A stretch of DNA of 64,000 nt from Nocardiaceae bacterium. Lineage in GTDB: Bacteria > Actinomycetota > Actinomycetes > Mycobacteriales > Mycobacteriaceae. The stretch lies in contig JAJFUQ010000257.1 in the NCBI GenBank assembly GCA_021372355.1, positions 28,437 through 92,436 of the forward strand. Direction: 5' to 3'. The notes beneath the pieces were generated by a model that saw nothing but the letters and a program-made list of their open reading frames with translations, searched no databases and was not told the DNA's origin. Positions within the stretch are counted from its first letter, which is position 1; every line of letters starts with the position of its first letter. Made by a program: the position numbers and the translations under genes. Below, piece after piece: positions 8,404 to 16,989 of this stretch.

Positions 8404-9375
8404 ATGAACACCTTCTACCGAGTTCTCGACCGCCTCCCCAACCCGACGCTGCGAATCCAGCAGATCATCGCGATCGCCGTCATCGCGACGCAGGCGGGCA
8501 TCGCCGTCACCGGATCGATCGTCCGCGTGACCGCCTCCGGGCTCGGCTGCCCCACGTGGCCGCGGTGCTTCCCGGGTAGCTTCACGCCCGTCCGGGTCGC
8601 CGAGGTACCGGTGTTCCACCAGGCGATCGAATTCGGAAACCGCATGCTGACGTTCGTCGTCACGATTGCGGCCGGGCTCATCGTTCTCGCCGTGCTGCGC
8701 GCTCGCCGTCGCCGTGAGGTGCTCGTGTACGCGTGGCTCATGCCCGGCGGCACCGTTGTGCAGGCGATCCTCGGCGGCATCACCGTTCGCACCGGACTGC
8801 TGTGGTGGACCGTCTCGATCCATCTCCTCGTATCGATGGCGATGGTGTGGATCGCCACGGTCATGTTCTTCAAGATCAGTGAGCCGGACGACGCCGTAAT
8901 GCAACCGGCCATGCCGCGACCGCTACGTGCCCTGACCGCGCTGACCGGCGTGGCCCTGGCTTGCACGCTCGTCGCGGGCACTCTGGTCACGGCCGCCGGT
9001 CCACACGCGGGCGACAAGGACATCGTTCGCACGGTGCCTCGCCTTCAGATCGAGATCGTGACGCTGGCCCACGCGCACTCGCAGTTCTTGACGTGGTACC
9101 TGGCGCTGCTCATCGCACTCGGGTTCGGCCTCGCCGCCGTCGGAGTGTCGAAGGTCGTGTGGCGCCGACTGTGGATCGTCGTCGGTCTCGTCGTCGCGCA
9201 GGCGTCGATCGGCCTCATCCAGTACTTCACCGGCGTGCCGGCCGCCCTGGTGGCGCTGCACGTCGCGGGCGCGGCACTGTGCACGATCGGCACTGCGGCC
9301 CTGTGGTGCGCAGGAACCGAAAGATCTTCCGAGACAGTCGCTGCCGCTCGAACGGAACTCACCGCCGTCGGGTAA
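8404..9375 (+). CDS. ctaA: Haem A synthase (CtaA/COX15)
   Basis: The 323-residue protein has eight predicted membrane helices. The N-terminal half carries TGSIVRVTASGLGCPTWPRC, with a Cys pair in the loop after helix one, and histidines in VFHQAIEFGNR and HLLVSMAMVW. CtaA oxidises the methyl group of haem O to give haem A for the aa3 cytochrome oxidase. Its partner ctaB, which makes haem O, lies at 33.1-34.1 kb; in related genomes the two are much closer, so the accessory block has separated them. Confidence 0.93.
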   Translation: MNTFYRVLDRLPNPTLRIQQIIAIAVIATQAGIAVTGSIVRVTASGLGCPTWPRCFPGSFTPVRVAEVPVFHQAIEFGNRMLTFVVTIAAGLIVLAVLRARRRREVLVYAWLMPGGTVVQAILGGITVRTGLLWWTVSIHLLVSMAMVWIATVMFFKISEPDDAVMQPAMPRPLRALTALTGVALACTLVAGTLVTAAGPHAGDKDIVRTVPRLQIEIVTLAHAHSQFLTWYLALLIALGFGLAAVGVSKVVWRRLWIVVGLVVAQASIGLIQYFTGVPAALVALHVAGAALCTIGTAALWCAGTERSSETVAAARTELTAVG

Positions 9376-9385
9376 GACTGGACGC

Positions 9386-10348
9386 ATGCGTGCGATTCAA
9401 GTTGCCGAGAACGGCGGCCCCGAGGTCCTCAAGCTCGTCGAACTGCCGGACCCCGTGCCGGGCGATGGCGAGCTCGTCGTTCGAACCGAGGCGATCGGCG
9501 TCAACTTCATCGACACGTACTTCCGTACCGGCGCGTATCCAAAGCCCCCGCCGTACGTTCCGGGCAGTGAAGGCGTCGGCATCGTCGAAACCGTCGGCCC
9601 GGGGTGTTCATTCTCGCCGGGCGAACGCGTCGCCTGGGCCGAGGCCAATGGCAGCTACAGCGAACTCGTCGTCGTGAAGGCCGCCAACGCCGTTCCGGTC
9701 CCTGCCGACCTGCCCGCCGAGCAGGCCGCGTCCGCGCTTCTGCAGGGTATGACCGCCCACTACCTCATCAACTCCGTGTATCCCGTGACGGCGGGCGACA
9801 CGATCCTCATGCATGCAGGGGCCGGCGGTGTCGGCCTCATCCTCACCCAGCTCGCGGTGGCCAAGGGCGCTCGCGTCATCACGACGGTGTCCAGCGATGC
9901 GAAGGCCGAATTGTCGCGCGCGGCCGGCGCGTTCGAGGTCCTCCGCTACACCGATGACATTCCCGCGCGGGTTCGGGAACTCACCGGGGGCGAAGGCGTC
10001 TCGGTGGTCTACGACGGCGTCGGCAAAGACACGTGGGAGGCAAGCCTCAAGTCGGTGCGGGTGCGCGGCATGGTCGCCCTCTTCGGCGCCGCGAGCGGCA
10101 AGGTCGACCCCATCGACCCGCAACGTCTCAACGCGCTGGGCTCGGTGTTCCTGACCCGCCCGAAGCTCGGTGACTTCACGCGGAATCGCGACGAACTCCT
10201 CTGGCGGGCCGGCGATGTTCTCAACGCCATGTCCGAGGGAACGCTCGACATCCGGGTCGGGGCCACCTATCCGCTGACCCAGGCCGCACAAGCCCACCGC
10301 GATCTCGAAGGCCGAAAGACCACGGGATCGATCGTCCTGGTGCCGTGA
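9386..10348 (+). CDS. qor: Zinc-independent quinone oxidoreductase
   Basis: A 320-residue medium-chain dehydrogenase with a GroES-like N-terminal half and a Rossmann half whose dinucleotide loop is HAGAGGVGLILTQLA. The quinone-reductase signature GVNFIDTYFRTG near residue 35 is present and the zinc-binding cysteines of alcohol dehydrogenases are absent. It is expected to reduce quinones with NADPH. It lies 10 bases after ctaA, matching the conserved order in mycobacteria. Confidence 0.92.
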   Translation: MRAIQVAENGGPEVLKLVELPDPVPGDGELVVRTEAIGVNFIDTYFRTGAYPKPPPYVPGSEGVGIVETVGPGCSFSPGERVAWAEANGSYSELVVVKAANAVPVPADLPAEQAASALLQGMTAHYLINSVYPVTAGDTILMHAGAGGVGLILTQLAVAKGARVITTVSSDAKAELSRAAGAFEVLRYTDDIPARVRELTGGEGVSVVYDGVGKDTWEASLKSVRVRGMVALFGAASGKVDPIDPQRLNALGSVFLTRPKLGDFTRNRDELLWRAGDVLNAMSEGTLDIRVGATYPLTQAAQAHRDLEGRKTTGSIVLVP

Positions 10349-10385
10349 CCGAGCCGACAACTCGGCCCTTTCGTCCAACACTCCG

Positions 10386-10397
10386 TATTCTGGCCAC
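10386..10397 (+). promoter_or_regulatory. Leaderless promoter box
   Basis: TATTCT at 10386-10391 is followed by six bases and the GTG start at 10398, with no ribosome binding site. Confidence 0.45.
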
Positions 10398-11393
10398 GTG
10401 ACCGGACCGTCCAAAGCCGACCTGCTTCTCGATGCCCTCGTCGATCACTGGCGTCATCAGCTGACCGGCGACACGCTCGTCGCTTTTATCGACCGCGAGA
10501 TCGACACTGCACTTCGTACGGTCGGTCAGCTGACCCTCGATCAGGTGGTCACGCCTGAGCAGGTCACGGCCACGGCGTTGAAATATGCGTCACACTGGAC
10601 GATCGAGGGGTCGATCCCGGAACTTGTCGGCGAGATCGCGGCCCGCCTCTACGAGACGACCTCACACGACGCGGTTCCGCTCCGGAACGTTTTCGACCAG
10701 AACCAGATTCAGGAATTCACGGGCAGCCTCATCGCATTGCCCGCGTTCCGTCGACTGATCTACGAGAGCCCCCTGACCCGAGAATGGGCCGTCGAGCTCA
10801 TCTGCCAGGCCGCTGGCTCCACCGTGCTCGCGAGTCGGATCAAGGCAGAGCAGGTGCCCGGACTCGGATCGGTTCTCAGTGCCGCTGAACTGCTCATGAA
10901 CCGGTTCGCCCCCGATACTCGGCTTCAGGCCGAGATCCGCATCCGCGAACTCGCCGAACTCGTGGTGACGTACTTCCAGAACCGCGGCGGCCGTCCGTTG
11001 GACGACAGCGCGCTGGCCGACGCCGCCGTCGACCTCTGGGCCGAGCATGCGGACACCCCGATGAGTGAGATCGGCCAGATGGTGACGCCGGACGACATCG
11101 AGGACTTCCTGGTTCTGGCCTTCGAGTTCTTCTTCCGGTTCCGGCAGACCGAGTACTTCCGCAGCGTCGTGAGCGAAGGCGTCCAGTACTTCTTCGAGAA
11201 GTACGGCACCTGGACGCTGGCCGACCTTCTCGAAGATATCGGCGTCGGCCAGAACGACATGGCCGAAGAAGCCCGTCGCTACGCCCCTCCGATCATCGAT
11301 CTGCTCGTCCGCAACGGACAGTTCGAAGAGATCGTTCGCCGACTTCACGCCGGGTTTTTCGAGTCCGAGCGGGTGCAGCAGATTCTGGCGTAA
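10398..11393 (+). CDS. Uncharacterised helical protein
   Basis: I do not recognise a family. The 331 residues are soluble in appearance, rich in charged amphipathic helices and poor in Cys. There is no signal peptide or membrane segment, although an aromatic stretch (FLVLAFEFFFRFRQ) near residue 238 is notably hydrophobic. The N-terminus (SKADLLLDALVDHWRHQL) and C-terminus (FEEIVRRLHAGFFESERVQQIL) look like helical-bundle ends. Coding potential is clear from length and codon use. It appears to be transcribed alone from a leaderless promoter and is followed by a hairpin. Confidence 0.75.
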   Translation: MTGPSKADLLLDALVDHWRHQLTGDTLVAFIDREIDTALRTVGQLTLDQVVTPEQVTATALKYASHWTIEGSIPELVGEIAARLYETTSHDAVPLRNVFDQNQIQEFTGSLIALPAFRRLIYESPLTREWAVELICQAAGSTVLASRIKAEQVPGLGSVLSAAELLMNRFAPDTRLQAEIRIRELAELVVTYFQNRGGRPLDDSALADAAVDLWAEHADTPMSEIGQMVTPDDIEDFLVLAFEFFFRFRQTEYFRSVVSEGVQYFFEKYGTWTLADLLEDIGVGQNDMAEEARRYAPPIIDLLVRNGQFEEIVRRLHAGFFESERVQQILA

Positions 11394-11405
11394 CTGCCAC
11401 GTACA

Positions 11406-11433
11406 CAAGATGGTTGGCAGTTCAACCATCTTG
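11406..11433 (+). terminator. Perfect 11-bp stem-loop after the 331-residue protein gene
   Basis: Arms 11406-11416 and 11423-11433 are perfectly complementary around a six-base loop, 12 bases after the stop codon. A T-run is lacking, so it may terminate weakly or act as an mRNA end-stabilising hairpin or operator for the next gene. Confidence 0.45.
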
Positions 11434-11488
11434 ATCTTGCTTCGTGAGTATTGTCCGTTGTTCCTAGGACACGACGAAGTGAGGCACC

Positions 11489-13126
11489 ATGGCACATCAT
11501 CGGAACCGGTCCACGGGCAAGCATCGTCCTACCCATCAACCGCTTCGAATCACCGCACGGCACACCGTAGCCACCCTCGCCATCGGGGCGATGGCGGCGT
11601 GCACTTTCACCTTCGGCGCAGCGGCACCCGCCAGCGCGCTGATCTGCGGCGCAACCGCTGGGCTGAAGATCCAACTCGGCGCCGACTCGCAATGTTCCGC
11701 GACGGGCCCCGGCGCCGTCGCCCTCGCGATCCTTCCGGGTAGTAACGCCACCGCCGATGGCAGTGGCAACACCGCGCTCGCCATCGGCTCCAGCACGGCC
11801 GCAGCGGAAGGTGGCTCGGGCAACCACGCGACCGCCATCGGAATCGACAACACCGCTATCTCGGCCGGTGGCGACGGCAATAACGTCACCGCGATCGGCG
11901 TCGGCAACACCGCGTTGAATGTGTTGGGTAGCAACAACAACGACACCGCGATCGGGGTTGGGAACCTCGCGCACAGCACTGGAGTTCCGGCGCTCGGCAA
12001 CGAGACGATCGGCACCGACGCCTCGGGCAACGGCAACACGAACACGGCCCTCGGACTCGCGAACGTCGCCGGCTCCACGTTCGGCAACAACAACCGGAAC
12101 ACCGCAGCCGGATTGCTCAACGTCGCCGAGAGCGTCGGGACGCCGGGGGCACACTCCCCGGTCCTGAACGTCACGCCGACCGGCGACAACAACACGAACA
12201 CGGCGGTCGGGCTCGGCAATGCGGCGGTGACGGCGCTCGGAAACAACAACACCAACACCGCAGGCGGCATCCTCAACCAGGCGATCACCGCGGGCTCGCC
12301 AGGAACCGAGATCCCCGGTCTGGGACCCAATGACCCGCCGATCTTCACCGTCACTCAAACGGGAAGCGGCAACCACAACACAGCGCTGGGCGTGGCCAAC
12401 ACAACCGGCACGGTCCTGGGCAATAACAACAACAACACCGCGATCGGTGCCGCGAATCAGGCCTTCACGGTCGGGACGCCAGGAGCGAAGGCCACCGTCC
12501 CGGACCTTCTCCACCCAGGTCAATTCATCGATGTGCTCGCCGTTGATCCAACCGGGAACGGAAACAACAACACATCCGTCGGGGTGGGCAACACCGCCGG
12601 CACGGTCCTCGGCAACGACAACAACAATCTCGCGGGCGGCTTGGGCAACCAGGCTGCGACAATCGGAACCCCAGGCGGCCAGGTCACCGACCCGCTGACC
12701 GGGACGACGTTCACCTTGGACCCGACGGGGAACGGCAACAACAACACCGCTCTTGGCGCCAATAACCTGTCCGGAACAGTCCTCGGCAACGACGACAACA
12801 ACAACGCATGGGGCGTTGGCAACGAGGCCTACACGCTGGGCACTCCCGGCGCATCGCTGGATCTCCCGGGAACGGGCATGGACGTAACCGTCAACCCGAC
12901 GGGCAACAACAACTCGAACAACGCGTGGGGATTCGACAACACCGCGGGCTCGGTCTTCACCAACGGGAACAGCAGTTCGGCGTTCGGGTTCAATCAGTCC
13001 GACGTCCAAACCGGAACGCCTGGAATCGACATCGGCGGAAGTCAGGTGCTCAACAACATCCCGAACGTCGTTCCGGGCGGCGGGAACGTCAGCATCCCGA
13101 GTTTCAACGTGCCGAGTTTCCCCTAG
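11489..13126 (+). CDS. Exported Asn-rich tandem-repeat protein
   Basis: The 545-residue protein begins with a long basic export signal ending near APASA. The rest is built from repeats of the type GN.NNTA.G..N. At least five longer units of about 58-64 residues follow the plan TG.GNNNTA.G..N..GTVLGN..NN.A.G..NQA.T.GTPG, joined by short variable Pro/Gly inserts. Regular Asn/Gly/Thr-Ala spacing suggests a beta-solenoid with Asn ladders, reminiscent of trimeric-adhesin head repeats. It has no LPxTG motif or C-terminal anchor, so it is either secreted or held by another protein. Function unknown; adhesion or matrix formation is a guess. Confidence 0.8.
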   Translation: MAHHRNRSTGKHRPTHQPLRITARHTVATLAIGAMAACTFTFGAAAPASALICGATAGLKIQLGADSQCSATGPGAVALAILPGSNATADGSGNTALAIGSSTAAAEGGSGNHATAIGIDNTAISAGGDGNNVTAIGVGNTALNVLGSNNNDTAIGVGNLAHSTGVPALGNETIGTDASGNGNTNTALGLANVAGSTFGNNNRNTAAGLLNVAESVGTPGAHSPVLNVTPTGDNNTNTAVGLGNAAVTALGNNNTNTAGGILNQAITAGSPGTEIPGLGPNDPPIFTVTQTGSGNHNTALGVANTTGTVLGNNNNNTAIGAANQAFTVGTPGAKATVPDLLHPGQFIDVLAVDPTGNGNNNTSVGVGNTAGTVLGNDNNNLAGGLGNQAATIGTPGGQVTDPLTGTTFTLDPTGNGNNNTALGANNLSGTVLGNDDNNNAWGVGNEAYTLGTPGASLDLPGTGMDVTVNPTGNNNSNNAWGFDNTAGSVFTNGNSSSAFGFNQSDVQTGTPGIDIGGSQVLNNIPNVVPGGGNVSIPSFNVPSFP

Positions 13127-13605
13127 CCATAGGAGGCATCCGGGAGCATCGCGGGGCATGGCTGGTACGGCAGCGTGGCCACTTCGAAGTGCCACCACTC
13201 GTTGACATAGCGGCGGCATAGTCCGTACTTGTTGCCGTTCCGCTCGAGCCACCGCGCGCCCTCGATCGGCCGAACGTCGATCGCTCGGCCCTTGACGTGC
13301 GCGGACTCTGCTGGCGGCAGGACCCATCGTTTCGCTGCCTGCGGCGATCCGTATTCGGCGAGTCCCTGCTGCCACAGCGCCTGCTGCTGTCCCCACGTTC
13401 GGTGCCCGGAGGTGATCGCGAGCGGCACACCGTGCTTAACGGCATCCTGCTTGGCCAGTGTGTACGCGAACTTCAGCACCGGATTGAGCCCGTCGGTCTC
13501 CGACCGGACGTTGTTGACGAGCTGGACATCGGGCTGCTGCGCGGGCGCAAAAAGCACCGCAGCCGCCGCAGCTGCGACGAGCATCGACAACGGAAGTCGG
13601 GCCAT
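13123..13605 (-). CDS. D-alanyl-D-alanine carboxypeptidase (M15, VanY-like)
   Basis: The 160-residue protein starts with an uncleaved or cleaved export signal and carries the M15 zinc-peptidase motifs SAHVKGRAIDV (zinc His and Asp) and WHFE (catalytic Glu nearby, second zinc His). The upstream ITSGHRTWGQQ motif is also typical. It would trim D-Ala from peptidoglycan stem peptides outside the membrane. Its TAG stop shares the four bases CTAG with the stop of the convergent repeat-protein gene. Confidence 0.88.
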   Translation of the reverse strand: MARLPLSMLVAAAAAAVLFAPAQQPDVQLVNNVRSETDGLNPVLKFAYTLAKQDAVKHGVPLAITSGHRTWGQQQALWQQGLAEYGSPQAAKRWVLPPAESAHVKGRAIDVRPIEGARWLERNGNKYGLCRRYVNEWWHFEVATLPYQPCPAMLPDASYG

Positions 13606-13654
13606 ACGGTCCGATAGTGCCTGGTCAACGTCTCATGGCGGTCGCGGGTTGCCG

Positions 13655-13727
13655 ACGATTTGGTGCTCTACCGAGACCGTCATCGAAATATATGGCTGAC
13701 ACAGCCAGCAGAGCACGGAACCGTTTC
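13655..13727. repeat. Degenerate palindromic element, copy A
   Basis: This stretch aligns with copy B at 14598-14667: both contain GGTGCTC, then CCGTCATCGA.ATAT, then GAGCAC. About three quarters of positions agree by eye. Copy A has a decayed right arm. It lies just upstream of the AbiEi/DUF559 gene, so the two copies bracket that gene. Confidence 0.65.
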
Positions 13728-13772
13728 GCAGCGGGATCCGGAACTTGGGCGCGGGCCGTACTCACCGTTTGC

Positions 13773-14594
13773 ATGGTCGGAATGCACGACATCGAACGGA
13801 TCGCGGCGGCCAACGGAGGTGTGGTCTCGGCGAAGCAGTTGCGACACTGCGGAATCAACTACAAGACGGTCCGGAAGCTCTGCGAGGGCAATCTCGCAGC
13901 GATCCGCAAGGGCTGGTACCAGACACGAAACGCAGACAGCGCCGTCGTGAGTGTGGTGAAGGGTGGCGGAGTCGTCAGTTGCACATCCGCCCTGCGCCGC
14001 TTCGGGGTATGGGTACCGGGTACCGCGCAGGACGCACATGTCCGATATCCGGCTCATCAGCGACGCGTCGGTCGGCACTGTCAGCCCTACCGATCGAATC
14101 CCCCGATAGACGCAGCGATCGATACGGCGGACGTGGCACTGGAGGCGGCGGCCAACTGCCTCGACGCGGAAGACCTCGTCGTCGTGTTGGATTCGATGCT
14201 CAACAAGCAAATGATCGAGATGGCGGATGCGCGAACGATCGTTGCCGATTCGCCTCATCCGAGCACCCTGGCCGATCGATGTGATCGGCGTGCCCAATCC
14301 GGACTCGAAACCATCGTCCGGCTCAGACTTCGTGCCCTCGGCATCCAGCTCGAGATCCAGGTGCACATCCCGGGTGTCGGTTACGTCGACATTCTGGTCG
14401 GCCGGCGACTGGTGATCGAGACTGACGGCGCGGAATTCCATCCAGACCGCGAACATGACTACCGCCGCGACCTCACACTGCACGAACTCGGATACCTGCC
14501 CGTGCGACTCAGCTATTCGCAGGTCATGGACGATTGGCCGAAGACCCGGGACGCGATCCTCACGTTGATCCGACGGCGCGACCACCTGCGGTGA
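13773..14594 (+). CDS. AbiEi-like winged helix plus DUF559 (Vsr-like) nuclease-fold protein
   Basis: The N-terminal part (IERIAAANGGVVSAKQLRHCG, then KTVRKLCEG) is the winged helix seen in AbiEi-type antitoxins and related proteins. The C-terminal 80 residues match DUF559, a Vsr/restriction-endonuclease-like fold: VDILVGRRLVIETDGAEFH, followed by RRDLTLHELGYLPVRLSY. The Asp and Glu of VDI...VIETDG are the likely metal ligands. No AbiEii-type nucleotidyltransferase toxin is adjacent. I chose the ATG at 13773; one at 13782 is also possible. The gene is bracketed by two copies of a palindromic element, which is unusual for a housekeeping gene and suggests mobility. Confidence 0.75.
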   Translation: MVGMHDIERIAAANGGVVSAKQLRHCGINYKTVRKLCEGNLAAIRKGWYQTRNADSAVVSVVKGGGVVSCTSALRRFGVWVPGTAQDAHVRYPAHQRRVGRHCQPYRSNPPIDAAIDTADVALEAAANCLDAEDLVVVLDSMLNKQMIEMADARTIVADSPHPSTLADRCDRRAQSGLETIVRLRLRALGIQLEIQVHIPGVGYVDILVGRRLVIETDGAEFHPDREHDYRRDLTLHELGYLPVRLSYSQVMDDWPKTRDAILTLIRRRDHLR

Positions 14595-14597
14595 AAA

Positions 14598-14667
14598 ACG
14601 ATTCGGTGCTCCCCCGGGTCCGTCATCGACATATTTCGATGACGGCGCCGAGAGAGCACCGAATCGT
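14598..14667. repeat. Long palindromic element, copy B (also a convergent terminator)
   Basis: A near-complete inverted repeat with a perfect 14-bp outer stem (14598-14611 with 14654-14667) and a perfect 10-bp inner stem (14620-14629 with 14636-14645). It fills the gap between the converging DUF559 gene and transketolase gene, so it can also end transcription from both sides. It is the intact relative of copy A. Confidence 0.8.
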
Positions 14668-14673
14668 AAGCGA

Positions 14674-16734
14674 CTACCGGTTCCGCTCGAGAACCTCGCG
14701 CGCGGTGCTGACGACCTTGTCCGGGGTGAAGCCGAACTTGGTGAGCAGTTCCTTGAGCGGTGCGGAGGCACCGAACGTCGACATACCGATCACGGCACCG
14801 TCGAGGCCGACGTAGTGGTGCCAGCCCAGCGTCGACGCCTGCTCGACCGCGACGCGAGCGCGAACGTTCGGCGGCAGAACACTGTCTCGATACTCCTGGC
14901 TCTGGTGCTCGAAGAGCTCGAGGCACGGCATGCTGACGACGCGCGCCCGGATGCCTTCCGCCGTGAGCTGCTCGTATGCCTTGACCACGAGGTCGACCTC
15001 TGAGCCGGTCGCCATGAGAATGATCTCGGGGTCCTCAGCCGAGGCCAGGACGTAGGCACCCTTGGACAGACCCGACGCCGGCGCATAGACCTCGCGGTCG
15101 AGGGTCGGCAGGTTCTGGCGGGACAGAATGAGTGCTACTGGCTCGTGCTTGAGGTTGGCGATGAACCGCCACGCCTCGACGACCTCGTTCGCGTCGCCCG
15201 GCCGGATCGTGAAGAGGCCAGGGATTGCGCGCAGCGACAGCAACTGCTCGACCGGCTGGTGGGTCGGGCCGTCTTCGCCGACACCGATCGAGTCGTGGGT
15301 GAAGATGTGGATCGTCGGGATCTCCATGATCGCCGAGAGGCGGATGGCACCTCGGGCGAAGTCGGAGAAGATCATGAAGCCCGACCAAAACGGCCGGATC
15401 TTCGATACGGCGAGACCGTTCGTCACCGTTCCCGCGGCGAACTCACGGACACCGAAATGCAGGTTCCGGCCCGCGTAGTTGTCCGCCTGGAAGTCGCCGA
15501 GACCCTTCATATAGGTCTTGGTCGACGGTGCGAGGTCCGCCGATCCGCCGATGAGCCACGGGTAGTTCTTGGCGAGCGCGTTCTGCACTTCACCCGACGA
15601 CTGCCGCGAGGCGATGCCCTTCGGGTCCGCCGGATAGACGGGCAGATCCTTGTCCCAGCCTTCCGGAAGGTCGCGCGTCTGCATGAGTTCGAGCTGGTTC
15701 GCGAGCTCCGGGTACTCCGCGCGGTACGCCTCGAACGCGGACTCCCAGGCCTCGCGCTTCGACTTTCCGCGGGCGCCGATTCCGTCGGCGAAGTTCTCGT
15801 AGACACCATCCGGCACGAAGAACTGCTCGTCCTCCGGGAAGCCGTAGAAGCGCTTGGTGCCGGCGATCTCCTCAACTCCGAGCGGTTCACCGTGGGCCGA
15901 GTGGTGGTCCTGCTTGGTCGGTGCACCGTAGGCGATGTGGCTGTCGACGATGATGAGCGTCGGACGGCCGGTTTCGCGCTTGAAGGTGTTGAAGGCGCGC
16001 GCCAGCATCTTCAGGTCGTTGGCGTCGCCGACCCGCTGAACGTTCCAGCCGTAACCGACGAACCGCGTGGCGACGTCTTCGGTGAAGGCCACATCGGTCG
16101 AGCCTTCGATGGTGATCTTGTTGTTGTCGTAGATCCAGCACAGGTTGTCGAGCTGGAGGTGCGCAGCAAGCGAGGCCGCCTCGGACGCAACGCCTTCCAT
16201 CATGCAGCCGTCACCGCCGAGGGCGTAGACGCTGAAGTCGAACATCTCGTGGCCGGGCTTGTTGTAGTTCGCGGCAAGCCACTTGCTCGAGATCGCCATG
16301 CCGACGCTCGTGGCGTAGCCGGTACCGAGCGGGCCCGTCGTGCATTCGATGCCCGACGTCCAACGGTACTCCGGGTGGCCCGGGCACTTCGAGTCCAACT
16401 GCCGGAACTTCTTGAGGTCGTCGAGTCCCACCGATGGCTGACCCACGGTTTCGTACTTGGCGTCGACAGCCTGCACGTTGGTCAGATGCAGGATCGAGTA
16501 CAGAAGCGTCGACGCGTGTCCCATTGACAGGACGAATCGGTCGCGGTTCGGCCAGATCGGGTCGCTGGGGTCGAAGGCCAGGTGGTTCTGCCACAGTTCG
16601 TAGACCACCGGGGCCATCGCCATCGGCGTACCGGGGTGGCCCGAATTCGCAGCCTGGACGGCATCCATGCACAACGTGCGGATCGTGTTGACGCTGGTCG
16701 TATCGATATCGGTCTGGACAACCGTTGAAGTCAT
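14674..16734 (-). CDS. Transketolase (second copy)
   Basis: A complete 686-residue transketolase. The TPP/magnesium site is GDGCMMEGVASEA with the Asn-bearing YDNNKITIEG. Substrate histidines lie in NSGHPGTPM, SHIAYG and HDSIGVGEDGPTHQP. It moves two-carbon ketol units between sugar phosphates. A second transketolase, inside the pentose-phosphate operon at 35.4 kb, is clearly different in sequence (for example SDGDMEEG and NHISIED), so this is an old paralogue or an acquired gene rather than a recent duplicate. The start at 16734 has a GGGGAAA ribosome binding site. It stands alone in an accessory block. Confidence 0.92.
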   Translation of the reverse strand: MTSTVVQTDIDTTSVNTIRTLCMDAVQAANSGHPGTPMAMAPVVYELWQNHLAFDPSDPIWPNRDRFVLSMGHASTLLYSILHLTNVQAVDAKYETVGQPSVGLDDLKKFRQLDSKCPGHPEYRWTSGIECTTGPLGTGYATSVGMAISSKWLAANYNKPGHEMFDFSVYALGGDGCMMEGVASEAASLAAHLQLDNLCWIYDNNKITIEGSTDVAFTEDVATRFVGYGWNVQRVGDANDLKMLARAFNTFKRETGRPTLIIVDSHIAYGAPTKQDHHSAHGEPLGVEEIAGTKRFYGFPEDEQFFVPDGVYENFADGIGARGKSKREAWESAFEAYRAEYPELANQLELMQTRDLPEGWDKDLPVYPADPKGIASRQSSGEVQNALAKNYPWLIGGSADLAPSTKTYMKGLGDFQADNYAGRNLHFGVREFAAGTVTNGLAVSKIRPFWSGFMIFSDFARGAIRLSAIMEIPTIHIFTHDSIGVGEDGPTHQPVEQLLSLRAIPGLFTIRPGDANEVVEAWRFIANLKHEPVALILSRQNLPTLDREVYAPASGLSKGAYVLASAEDPEIILMATGSEVDLVVKAYEQLTAEGIRARVVSMPCLELFEHQSQEYRDSVLPPNVRARVAVEQASTLGWHHYVGLDGAVIGMSTFGASAPLKELLTKFGFTPDKVVSTAREVLERNR

Positions 16735-16924
16735 GATTTCCCCGTCAGGATTTCGAGATTTGCACACTCGTTGCCCATCGTGACGCAGGTCACGTCCCAG
16801 TCGGGGGAGAACCGGGAAATCGACCGTATGCCGGACGGCTGACGCATATACACCCGATGAGCCGCGCGCGAAATTGCCCGAAACGGGCAGGTTGAAACGG
16901 CGGATAATAATTTCGGAGAACCTC
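16735..16924. other. Divergent intergenic region with a CGTGAC-N4-GTCACG palindrome
   Basis: Between the transketolase and the repeat-protein gene. A perfect 6-bp inverted repeat (16779-16794) lies 45 bases upstream of the transketolase start and could be its operator. A second short inverted repeat (TTGCCCG/CGGGCAG) lies near 16875-16892. No gene is seen. Confidence 0.4.
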
Positions 16925-16951
16925 GGAACTTTCCCGTTGGTAGCGGCATCT
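16925..16951 (+). promoter_or_regulatory. Candidate ECF sigma promoter, GGAAC-N17-CATCT
   Basis: GGAAC at 16925-16929 and CATCT at 16947-16951 are 17 bases apart, 39 bases before the start of the D-x-[DN]-x-D-G repeat protein. The spacer shares TT, CGTT, A and CGG positions with the matching box upstream of grpE (22624-22598), giving about 20 identical positions of 27. GGAAC is a common -35 element of ECF sigma factors. Confidence 0.6.
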
Positions 16952-16989
16952 ACCTACTAGACCAACAGAAACACCTGATAGGAGTCCTG

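Noticed and set aside
11800..13080. CRISPR array
   Set aside because: The repeated DNA is coding, follows codon periodicity and has no constant repeat-spacer lengths.
11345..13396. A 683-residue open frame on the minus strand
   Set aside because: It mirrors the Asn-rich repeat gene; the apparent repeats are the complement of those in the real protein, which has a signal peptide and ribosome binding site.
15145..16527. A 460-residue open frame opposite the second transketolase
   Set aside because: Antisense shadow without recognisable motifs; the transketolase on the other strand is complete.
16779..16794. CRP/GlxR-type operator
   Set aside because: The CGTGAC-N4-GTCACG palindrome does not match the TGTGA-N6-TCACA consensus, so I list it only as an unnamed inverted repeat.
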